From: Chryseosolibacter sp964532595
Lineage (GTDB): Bacteria > Bacteroidota > Bacteroidia > Cytophagales > Cyclobacteriaceae
Assembly (NCBI GenBank): GCA_964532595.1
Contig: CAZHIQ010000001.1
Location: forward strand, 294,529 to 358,528
Length of the DNA: 64,000 bases
Direction of reading: 5' to 3'
Part shown: one piece after another, positions 55,519-62,268 of the stretch
Position numbering within the stretch: the first letter of the stretch is position 1
Layout: each line of letters begins with the position of its first letter
Notes under the pieces: model-generated
Databases searched by the model: none
What the model was told of the DNA's origin: nothing
Seen by the model: the letters and a program-made list of their open reading frames with translations, nothing else
Translations under genes and position numbers: made by a program

Positions 55519-55895
55519 CGAATATCGTTTTACTTACTCCTCGAACCTATTTTCCATAATCCTGAACCCAATTTCCGATCATTTCGCCGCACACTATCAA
55601 ACACCTAGACGAGTCTTAGCCATTTTACAATCCATAAGCAACGCATTCGGACCCAAGGATCAAAGCCTAAATGAGCGGATTTTGATGTGCATCCTTTCTT
55701 TTGGTCCGGACGTAAATGCGATTTCTAAATGTGGATTTACAATATCGGCCCTCAGTATTGGAATTTTTCTGCGGCGACCCCCCGGGGGGTTAGCTAGATG
55801 TCGTCAGCCACACAGGGGGCGTAAAAAATTTTTTAAAAAATTTAGATCCGCGTAATTACATTATCAAACAGCCAGCTAATGCTACGACGAAATTT
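55519..55895. other. Spacer with strong G/C and A/T palindromes
   Basis: A 377-bp space between convergent genes. A second-frame continuation of the hypothetical gene runs to 55855 without clear family features. ACCCCCCGGGGGGT at 55777-55790 is a perfect 14-bp palindrome. At 55822-55844 runs of A and T alternate (A6 T6 A6 T3), which is almost self-complementary. One of them may end transcription of the peptide operon. Confidence 0.6.
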
Positions 55896-56588
55896 CTATC
55901 CTAACCCTACTGTAGTCAAGAATGTCTGCTTGCTTTCCTCTAAGAAACCTTGATAAGTTCTTACCATTTCACCCGCATTTGCAGCATCTTCATCCTGGTG
56001 GATCTTTCCTCCATTTATAAGAAGAAGTCGGTCACTGCAGTTAAGGAGTGATCCGATGTCGTGCGAAGTGATAATAACTGTCGATCCCATCTCCTTAATG
56101 CGAAGAATTGCTTCAGTTAGTAGGTGGATCGCTTCAGCATCGAGATTAGCGAATGGTTCATCAAGCAGTATTACTTTGTCTTTAATCAGCAAGAATACGA
56201 GCAGCATCAACTTCTTTTTCATCCCGGACGAAAACGTGTCTATGAATTCATGTGCGGGGAGTTCAAATGATTGGCAGGCCGCGTTGATGTCGTATCCGGT
56301 TATCTTTCTTGCCCTTAGACAGAGCTGAACGAACTCACCTGCTTTCATTCGGTCATGGAATATCAACGTCGATTCAAGATATGAAATGCTATGGCGGAAC
56401 TCTGGTGTTATTGAAATGTTTCCATTAAACTGATTGTTAAGACCAGAAATGCAGTTCAATAGTGTCGTCTTGCCAGCACCGTTTGTTCCAATAATTCCAT
56501 ATGTTTTTCCAGATGAGAACGTGTAATTGATATCATCCAAAATCTGTTTTTTGCCCAATTTGAGCGTTACACCGTCCAACGTAATCAT
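55896..56588 (-). CDS. ABC transporter ATPase, likely immunity exporter subunit
   Basis: A 230-aa ABC ATPase. Walker A GTNGAGKTT, signature FSSGMKKKLMLLVFLL (SSGMKKK in place of SGGQ, as in many export and immunity ATPases), Walker B VILLDEPFANLD and the switch His in ITSHD are all present, so it should hydrolyse ATP. It overlaps the permease gene by 4 bp (ATGATCA-type junction). A dedicated ATPase/permease pair at the end of a peptide operon is the layout of LanFEG-like self-protection pumps; this role is inferred. The ATG at 56588 is chosen over an upstream in-frame start. Confidence 0.88.
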   Translation of the reverse strand: MITLDGVTLKLGKKQILDDINYTFSSGKTYGIIGTNGAGKTTLLNCISGLNNQFNGNISITPEFRHSISYLESTLIFHDRMKAGEFVQLCLRARKITGYDINAACQSFELPAHEFIDTFSSGMKKKLMLLVFLLIKDKVILLDEPFANLDAEAIHLLTEAILRIKEMGSTVIITSHDIGSLLNCSDRLLLINGGKIHQDEDAANAGEMVRTYQGFLEESKQTFLTTVGLG

Positions 56589-57553
56589 GCCCGAAAGATT
56601 AATTTCATTTTTTTGTACGCAGACACACCCGCCCACAGCCAAATGAAAAGCATTACTATGACTATGACTGGATGAATCATTATGGATAACAAGACCCCGA
56701 GGGCGAGTCCTGAAACAATTACGTTCCTCTTCCTATTGTTAATGTCCGAAAGTTTTATCAGAAGCGCGAGGGGAACTGAGGATACCAGTAAAAGGAATAC
56801 TACAATAGTAATGGCGTACTGCGGATCTGAATTGAAAGCCTGGGTTGCTATAGATAAGACAAGCAAGGGTGATGACAGCTTAACGTAGTTCATGGTGCTA
56901 TCGGCTATTCTTCTCAAAATGAATGAACTGATGCCGCTGTTGCTATGAAGCAGAAGGACGCTCATTGGTTCCTCTTTCAAAATGATGGAGAGCCAAATAT
57001 TCAAAACTCCGAACATCCCGATAAGGCTGACAATAAACGATTTGGTTACCAGTGTCAACGCGATCGTTAATGCATATAACGCGAGGACGACAAAAAGAAA
57101 TCTTCGGTTCAGCGCAACTGCATCCGCACTTCCTGATAGTCCGAAGATGTTTAGGTCTTTCGGTAATCGAATGTTTAAGGGCGCGACCGTTCTTGATATC
57201 AGCGCTACAGATAATATCGCTATAAGTAGTACAGTTGCGACATATACGTATTGCGCACCATAAGCGAGTGTTACGATAAACGGCGTTGAAACAAGTATAC
57301 AATCTGAGATGAACGGGCGTATACGCCCCGTATACAGGCTTAGGCTATGACGACTCATCCTGTGCCATATACCAAGCCTTATTATGACTAAACAAAGTGT
57401 GAGGGTGACGGTTAGGCCGTTTACTGGCTGCAGACTGTAGGAAATCGCCAGAAATGGAAGTAATAAGAAGAGTATTACAGAGGCCACCCAGCCAATATCC
57501 CTGGCGACTCTCCATGACTGTCGTAAACGAAATGCCAAAAAATCGATCACCAT
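56585..57553 (-). CDS. ABC transporter membrane subunit, likely immunity exporter
   Basis: A 322-aa integral membrane protein with eight or more predicted helices and few charged residues. A basic N-terminus (MVIDFLAFRLRQSWR) is like that of ABC-2-type permeases. No family signature is recognised, but it is translationally coupled to the ATPase behind it, so it is most likely the membrane partner. The start is 70 bp downstream of the C39 exporter stop, so it belongs to the same transcription unit or has a weak promoter of its own. It is visibly richer in A/T than the chromosomal genes. Confidence 0.8.
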   Translation of the reverse strand: MVIDFLAFRLRQSWRVARDIGWVASVILFLLLPFLAISYSLQPVNGLTVTLTLCLVIIRLGIWHRMSRHSLSLYTGRIRPFISDCILVSTPFIVTLAYGAQYVYVATVLLIAILSVALISRTVAPLNIRLPKDLNIFGLSGSADAVALNRRFLFVVLALYALTIALTLVTKSFIVSLIGMFGVLNIWLSIILKEEPMSVLLLHSNSGISSFILRRIADSTMNYVKLSSPLLVLSIATQAFNSDPQYAITIVVFLLLVSSVPLALLIKLSDINNRKRNVIVSGLALGVLLSIMIHPVIVIVMLFIWLWAGVSAYKKMKLIFRA

Positions 57554-57623
57554 AGGACAGCGGTTTCTTTAATTAAGCCAATTATTCCAACTAAGTCAAG
57601 AGGAGTATAAAGCGTCCGCATCT

Positions 57624-59720
57624 TTAAACTTCTGCCAGTCGTTCCAGTTTTCCCTGTTCCAGGGCCATAGTTTCGTCCGAAATTTCTATAAAGATTTCAC
57701 TATGAGAAAACACTACTACCGTAGATCCTTGTTTGTCAACTGCCCATCGCAGTAAGTCACAACAGAATCGTTCCAGTTCCCTGTCCATTGATGCGGTTGG
57801 TTCATCTAAAAGTATAAGTGGCTTGTTTTGAAAAAGCGCACGCAAGAGGCATATCAATTGTGATTGACCTGCTGATATCTGCATGCCTCCGGATCCCACG
57901 ATTGTTGCGGCACCATACGGAAGTTGTGCTATGTAGGGCATGGCACCGTTTTCCTCAATGAACGCTAGTGCTGAATCTAACATCGCTTGCTCCGAACTTA
58001 GCGCGATATTGTAAAGGACGGATCCGTACATTATTTGTGGCGACTGGAATGATACCGAAATAGCCTCTTGGAAAGAACATTTTCCCTCGTTGACTTTGAT
58101 GCATCCCGATTGTGGCTTGAGCAAGCCAACGAGGAGCTTCAAAAGCGTTGATTTTCCGGATCCACTGCGGCCAACTACACAATACATTTTGCCTTTTGTG
58201 AACTCGACGTTTAGGCGTTCATACAGTGCCTTCCGGCCAATATACCGAAAGGTCACATCCTTGACTTCCAGTTTGGTAAAAGTAGGGACATTTTGTGCAG
58301 GGTGAGGAGTTACAGGACTTTGGAGTTGGGTCGCCGATCTCAGGAATTCAGTGTTTCGGCTAAATAGGACTTTCGCTTCCATTACCTCAATCAGGGACAC
58401 TACTAGCCTAGGGGCAGAGGTTATTAGAGAGCCAACCAAGAAGATGTAAAAGAGGAGGTTCCCTGCCTCAATCCCACCGTGAATCGCCAGAATACCAATA
58501 TGTGCCAACAGGGATATGAGCACAACCGATGCACATATGTCGAGCAAGAGATTGAAACGGGCTACCGATGTTGCATATGACCTTCGATCACCCATTGCCT
58601 CATCAACTGTTCTGTTAAATTGCTGTGTCACTGTTTTGAATAAGGCGGATGTCTTTATTAGCGTTATGTTTTGGGTGATTTCGCTGAAGGTCAGCTCCAA
58701 TATTGATGAGCTTTTTGCGACCTGCTTTTGTAGCTTGTTGATGCTATTAGCCCTAAAATACAGTAATGCAGCTAAGGCAATGATAGAGACCAGGGTCAGA
58801 GCAGCAGTTATGAAATTTAGGAAGACAAACAGAAATATGAATGTGATAATGAACATGGACAGATCAACGAGAAGGTTCGACACAAAGACTTGGTAAATTT
58901 GTGCTATGCGCTGGCCCTCCAAGAACTTTGATTGTATTTCGCTCGTATTCTTGCCGTCGAAGTATTCTTGCGGAAGGGACATCAAGTTGGTCAAGTACCG
59001 CCGGGAAATTGGACGCGAGACGAGTTCATGCAAGATGTTGACTACAGTTGCCCGATAGTAGTTTATTACTGCCCGTACCAGGAGAAGAAATAACATTAGA
59101 ATTGAAAGTTCGAAGAGACGCGAAATATTGCGCTCAGGAAGAACATCATCGAGCAGCCCCTTTACATAGAAGGCGAGTGCATACCCTAGACCTGAGACAA
59201 TAACACCAAAAAGAATCGGGACTCCGACGAACTCAAGCCCTTTTCGCCACGACAATGACAGCATCTTAGGTGATCGCTTCTGACTACCGTGCTGACTGCT
59301 TATGCTCAATAGCCTCTTCGTTGGCCAAAGCGCATCCAGTTCATCTTCGTTAAGTGTCAAAACACCCTTAGCGGGATCGGCAATGATGTGTTTTTTGCCA
59401 TCAAAACCTAGATGTGCTACAAAATGCTGTAAACCGTTTTCAACTGTAACGAAAAGAATGCATGGATCCTCATGTGTGCGTAGTGCCAAAGAGTTTCCTC
59501 TAAGCCCCTCGGCGCTGAAGCCAAGCTGTTGCGCTGCAAGGAGTAGGCCATGAAGTGTAGTCCCGGTGCGGGATGTTCCGGCCCGTAACCGGGCATCGAG
59601 CGGGGAGACAGGGTGTCCGAGAAACCGACCGACAATAGATAAGCAGGTTGGACCACATTCTGACTGCCCTTCTTGAAGGATGAACGCATGCTTTGCTCTG
59701 CGAAGTATGTTCTTATTCAT
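57624..59720 (-). CDS. C39-peptidase-containing ABC exporter (bacteriocin processing and secretion)
   Basis: A 698-aa fused exporter. The N-terminal C39 cysteine peptidase has Gln16, Cys22 (QSECGPTCL), His99 and Asp115 (HFVAHLGF...IIADPA), the full catalytic set that cleaves after Gly-Gly leaders. Six membrane helices follow (about 160-440). The ABC domain shows Walker A GRSGSGKST, a variant signature ISAGQSQ and Walker B LILLDEPTASMD. It should cut and export the 50-aa Gly-Gly peptide encoded upstream. It overlaps the thioredoxin-like gene by 8 bp. No HlyD-type adaptor is present in the window, so crossing of the outer membrane is unexplained. Confidence 0.94.
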   Translation of the reverse strand: MNKNILRRAKHAFILQEGQSECGPTCLSIVGRFLGHPVSPLDARLRAGTSRTGTTLHGLLLAAQQLGFSAEGLRGNSLALRTHEDPCILFVTVENGLQHFVAHLGFDGKKHIIADPAKGVLTLNEDELDALWPTKRLLSISSQHGSQKRSPKMLSLSWRKGLEFVGVPILFGVIVSGLGYALAFYVKGLLDDVLPERNISRLFELSILMLFLLLVRAVINYYRATVVNILHELVSRPISRRYLTNLMSLPQEYFDGKNTSEIQSKFLEGQRIAQIYQVFVSNLLVDLSMFIITFIFLFVFLNFITAALTLVSIIALAALLYFRANSINKLQKQVAKSSSILELTFSEITQNITLIKTSALFKTVTQQFNRTVDEAMGDRRSYATSVARFNLLLDICASVVLISLLAHIGILAIHGGIEAGNLLFYIFLVGSLITSAPRLVVSLIEVMEAKVLFSRNTEFLRSATQLQSPVTPHPAQNVPTFTKLEVKDVTFRYIGRKALYERLNVEFTKGKMYCVVGRSGSGKSTLLKLLVGLLKPQSGCIKVNEGKCSFQEAISVSFQSPQIMYGSVLYNIALSSEQAMLDSALAFIEENGAMPYIAQLPYGAATIVGSGGMQISAGQSQLICLLRALFQNKPLILLDEPTASMDRELERFCCDLLRWAVDKQGSTVVVFSHSEIFIEISDETMALEQGKLERLAEV

Positions 59721-60204
59721 AGAGAGTGCTCAGCTTTTTTACCAACTTGTCTTTGCTTATGTATCCGTCGTGACGAAAGATTTGCTGACCATATCGGAAC
59801 GCCATTATAGTAGGCGTTGCGACCAGGTCTTGTGGATAAGAAGAGCTCGAGTGGTCCAACTGATAAACATCAAAGACCCGACTCGAGCTATCGGGGACCT
59901 GCCCCGGAGGAAGAACGAGAATCCATGTTTTTGATCCTATGGAGAGTGTTGAATCGCTTTCGATGTCTCCATAAAGCGTACGACAACTAGAACAATTCAG
60001 GTCTCCGACCATGACAATGACATAGGGATGTTTTTCTATCAGATCCGATGGTTTCCAAGATGCACTCGTGCGCACATCTCTTAGTGTTGTTCCTGTCTTA
60101 TCCGAATCTTCGCTGGAACCACTCGAGTAGAATACAACAATCAACATAATCGTTGTTATGATCGTGACGATAATGAAGACGATGGATCGTAAAATTGACT
60201 TCAT
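59713..60204 (-). CDS. Membrane-anchored thioredoxin-like protein
   Basis: A 163-aa protein: one N-terminal transmembrane helix (residues 5-26), a Ser/Asp-rich linker, then a thioredoxin-like domain with Cys71-Ser-Ser-Cys74 (LNCSSCRT) and a cis-Pro loop (VATPTIMAF). The domain should lie outside the cytoplasm and act on disulfides. The precursor peptide in this operon has exactly two cysteines in its core, so formation or correction of that bond is the likely task. The start at 60204 overlaps nothing and lies 2 bp after the membrane gene; the longer frame would run into that gene. Confidence 0.82.
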   Translation of the reverse strand: MKSILRSIVFIIVTIITTIMLIVVFYSSGSSEDSDKTGTTLRDVRTSASWKPSDLIEKHPYVIVMVGDLNCSSCRTLYGDIESDSTLSIGSKTWILVLPPGQVPDSSSRVFDVYQLDHSSSSYPQDLVATPTIMAFRYGQQIFRHDGYISKDKLVKKLSTLYE

Positions 60205-60206
60205 GG

Positions 60207-60869
60207 CTATATAGTGGCAAGGACAATGATGAGAATCCAGACTATCCAAAGGAAAAGATAATATCGCGTGGTATGGGCAAGTGTACGGCCGAAGGCCGCA
60301 TTGGTGTTTATGGAAATGGCGTAGCTGAACCACAGCAGTGATGCGATTTCAAAAATGTTTATCTGCCTGAGTATGATGTTCAACGGATCCGCGTGTTGAG
60401 GAAATTGAAAAAGATAGTATGCTGAGAACGGAGTCATTGATAGGGCATGAACGGATTCAGGTGGGACTAGTGTAAAATACACAGTTTTCAAGAGAATTTT
60501 CGATGTGATAATTAACTCATTGACAGTAGCAATATTCACAATTGTTCCTGAGTCCAGATTGAATTCGTTGCTTAGAAGCCCTGCGGTGAAAAACGTTGCT
60601 CCATAGATGCTTACTCGAAGGACCGCCATTCCGAGAAGAACAAGGTAGCTGAAGTGTGAGGCTATCTCAGTTTTCCTGATGAGCATGTTAAAGTCGCGCT
60701 CATTGAGCACGTCAGAATACCATGAATACAAGTTATATTCATTGAACACCAGCGAATAGAATAGAACCTGGGCAAATGCCTGAAGCGCAACGGCAATCGC
60801 AAAGACTTTCCACCATGTTAAGGTAGATATCCAATTGGTTTTTTGATCAACAGCTACTTGTGTGGTCAT
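60207..60869 (-). CDS. Polytopic membrane protein of the peptide locus, unknown function
   Basis: A 220-aa protein with about five hydrophobic helices and no cysteine, which excludes a VKOR-type disulfide enzyme. Between helix 1 and 2 lies a conserved-looking aromatic/acidic segment (NLYSWYSDVLNERDFNMLIRK). The C-terminal half has a Yip1-like rhythm, but this resemblance is weak. It is the first gene after the precursor peptide, 100 bp away, and is tightly followed by the thioredoxin-like gene. It may help maturation, export or immunity. Confidence 0.75.
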   Translation of the reverse strand: MTTQVAVDQKTNWISTLTWWKVFAIAVALQAFAQVLFYSLVFNEYNLYSWYSDVLNERDFNMLIRKTEIASHFSYLVLLGMAVLRVSIYGATFFTAGLLSNEFNLDSGTIVNIATVNELIITSKILLKTVYFTLVPPESVHALSMTPFSAYYLFQFPQHADPLNIILRQINIFEIASLLWFSYAISINTNAAFGRTLAHTTRYYLFLWIVWILIIVLATI

Positions 60870-60936
60870 GTATCAGTTGGAACGGTGATTGAATCGAAAG
60901 TTGGCCGCAAGGTTGGGGACTGGGAAGATTCTGGGA

Positions 60937-60962
60937 AAGAAGCCACCCAACGGCGGCTTCTT
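60937..60962 (-). terminator. Hairpin between the peptide gene and the export genes
   Basis: AAGAAGCC and GGCTTCTT form an 8-bp stem with a 10-nt loop, 8 bp after the peptide stop codon; only a short TTT follows on the minus strand. A leaky terminator or RNA-stabilising hairpin here would give more peptide mRNA than exporter mRNA. Confidence 0.6.
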
Positions 60963-60969
60963 ATTATGA

Positions 60970-61122
60970 TTAGTAGGCTTCTGTTGCAGTTACCAGAACT
61001 AACGATACAGTCAGTGCTGCAAGACATCCCACAGAGAGAGGTCCGAGTAATGCGCAACCTACCAAGCCGATGATGATTCCACCTTCGGACTGCTGCATTT
61101 CTTGATTTGATAATTTTTCCAT
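60970..61122 (-). CDS. Double-glycine precursor peptide (bacteriocin/microcin-like)
   Basis: A 50-residue peptide. The leader MEKLSNQEMQQSEGG fits the Gly-Gly leader pattern (LS-x-x-E-M/L, then GG at 14-15) cut by C39 peptidases. The 35-residue core is almost wholly hydrophobic, begins IIIGLVG, has cysteines at 23 and 33 (core positions 8 and 18), Pro29 between them and a single acidic residue near the end (TATEAY). It resembles small hydrophobic microcins or class II bacteriocins in design, but I recognise no known family. It is directly upstream of the exporter genes and downstream of a LuxR-type regulator with an operator array. Signalling peptide is an alternative role. Confidence 0.88.
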   Translation of the reverse strand: MEKLSNQEMQQSEGGIIIGLVGCALLGPLSVGCLAALTVSLVLVTATEAY

Positions 61123-61190
61123 GATTGGTTCATTTACGGTCTGCCAGTTACCGACTGGTTACGGTTGCCGAAATGCTGTTCGGCGCAGCC

Positions 61191-61202
61191 ACTTTGCAAA
61201 GT
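61191..61202. promoter_or_regulatory. 12-bp palindrome near the predicted peptide transcript start
   Basis: ACTTTGCAAAGT is a perfect palindrome placed at about +1 of the predicted promoter. A repressor could bind here; alternatively TTACTTTG on the minus strand is a second near -7 box. Confidence 0.35.
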
Positions 61203-61206
61203 AATG

Positions 61207-61238
61207 CCAATCTAGAAAGGAGATGAAGGTCATGTCAA
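61207..61238 (-). promoter_or_regulatory. Candidate promoter of the precursor peptide
   Basis: On the minus strand TTG (61236-61238, within TTGACA), a 21-bp spacer and TAGATTGG (61207-61214) fit the -33/-7 pattern with one mismatch. The start near 61200 would give a leader of about 78 nt with two small hairpins (CCAGT/ACTGG and GCCGAA/TTCGGC). Confidence 0.45.
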
Positions 61239-61259
61239 CCCGTAGAGCTACGGGTTTTT
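61237..61259 (+). terminator. Hairpin AACCCGTAG/CTACGGGTT with T-run on the plus strand
   Basis: A 9-bp inverted repeat with a 2-nt centre followed by TTT on the plus strand. It overlaps the -33 region of the peptide promoter. There is no known plus-strand gene to terminate, so it may instead be a regulator site. Confidence 0.4.
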
Positions 61260-61260
61260 G

Positions 61261-61337
61261 TGTCAGGTTTTCCTGATTTGTCACAAAGTTTTTGTCAGGT
61301 TTTCCTGATGCGCAATGCTTTTGTCAGGTTTCCTGAT
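61261..61337. promoter_or_regulatory. Triple operator array TCAGG-N(3-4)-CCTGA
   Basis: Three copies of TGTCAGGTTTTCCTGAT (the last lacks one T) lie at 61261-61277, 61293-61309 and 61322-61337. Each contains the inverted repeat TCAGG/CCTGA. Centres are about 32 and 29 bp apart, near three helix turns, so bound dimers would line up on one face. They lie about 60-140 bp upstream of the predicted peptide transcript start, a typical place for activator sites. The last copy overlaps the end of the regulator gene. Confidence 0.75.
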
Positions 61338-61962
61338 CAAGAACCGGGGATACGATATTGAGGGTCGTGGCTTTTATGATTAATTGTGCTTTTGAGCGAA
61401 CTTGGAATTTGGTGTAAAGGTTTTTCCGGTATTCCTCAATTGTACGATGACTGCGATTTAATAGGCGGCCGGATTCGCGACTACTCAAGCCATCACAAAT
61501 GTGCTGAAGCACTTGGTGTTCGGATGTACTAAGAAACGTTAGTCGTCTGCTATGGTTCTTGCGGTTGTTAAGTTCATCCAACTTGCCCGTGATTCCAGGA
61601 GATATATACATCCCACCTTTTTTGATGATGTGAAAGGCATCATAGAAGGCTTCAACATCCTCATCCTGGCTTAGAATAGCAGCGATGCCCTTTGAGAGAC
61701 TTGCGGCCAAATCGTAAATACCAAGCTGATCTGAGACTATAACCGTTTTAAGGGAGACATTGGCTTTTTCTGAATTGATAAGGTCATTTGGTAAGTCGCT
61801 AAGAGAACGGAGATTGAGTAGTATTACATCTGGCGTAGAGTCATTAGTGGAGTAGGAGCTGACTTCTATGTTAGGATCGATTCGTAAGGCTTGAATAAGT
61901 CTGCCTATCGGTTGTTTCTGAGTGTTGATAATAGCAATTCTGAGCTTGACTACTCGACACAT
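61324..61962 (-). CDS. LuxR-type regulator with degenerate receiver domain
   Basis: A 212-aa NarL/FixJ-like protein. The C-terminal LuxR helix-turn-helix is clear (LSTSEHQVLQHICDGLSSRESGRLL, then SHRTIEEYRKNLYTKFQVRSKAQL). The receiver-like N-terminus lacks the key residues: the acidic pair is replaced (IAIINTQ) and the phospho-aspartate position is Asn50 (VILLNL). It is thus unlikely to be controlled by phosphorylation and may sense a ligand or be constantly active. Encoded directly upstream of the peptide gene in the same direction, it probably binds the operator array that overlaps its own 3' end. Confidence 0.88.
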   Translation of the reverse strand: MCRVVKLRIAIINTQKQPIGRLIQALRIDPNIEVSSYSTNDSTPDVILLNLRSLSDLPNDLINSEKANVSLKTVIVSDQLGIYDLAASLSKGIAAILSQDEDVEAFYDAFHIIKKGGMYISPGITGKLDELNNRKNHSRRLTFLSTSEHQVLQHICDGLSSRESGRLLNRSHRTIEEYRKNLYTKFQVRSKAQLIIKATTLNIVSPVLDQET

Positions 61963-62090
61963 AGGTAGGGCGTTCTTGATATACTTTCAGGATTTTTACA
62001 AGATGCTGAGGATGTTGGAGACATTGGCTCCATACATTTCAAGATAAGAAATGTTTTTTTTAAAAGTTCATTCGTAATGCCCCTTTTCAT
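61950..62090 (-). CDS. Possible 46-aa Ser/Thr/Cys-containing peptide overlapping the regulator
   Basis: A short frame starting MKRGITNELLKKTF, with a basic amphipathic first half and a Ser/Pro/Cys-rich second half (MSPTSSASCKNP). Its stop overlaps the regulator start by 13 bp, a layout that could couple translation. Three cysteines are present. There is no Gly-Gly site and no modification enzyme nearby. It could be a leader peptide, a second secreted peptide, or chance. Confidence 0.25.
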   Translation of the reverse strand: MKRGITNELLKKTFLILKCMEPMSPTSSASCKNPESISRTPYLCVE

Positions 62091-62268
62091 TATACCGTTA
62101 TGAGCGGTGAATATTACCCAGGACACTCTTCGGACCCCAGTTCCCGGCATCCGGTGTGGTATCCATGTGGCCTAGGTTTGAAAGGATGGCTGACGCGGAA
62201 TTCCTTGAACTCTGAAGATTTTTTATGAGCTTTGATAGTAGGTCTTTGGTTCGTAATCGGGTCAAGTC
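61963..62268. other. Divergent promoter region of the regulator
   Basis: A 306-bp region between the regulator and the plus-strand Cys-pair gene. It holds the 46-codon frame above, one TCAGG half-site-like sequence near 61988, and an A/T-rich stretch at about 62050. I see no exact -7 box. Confidence 0.5.

Noticed and set aside
60866..61057. 63-codon frame overlapping the precursor peptide
   Set aside because: It lies in another phase of the same strand, lacks a leader or motif, and the Gly-Gly frame explains the region better.
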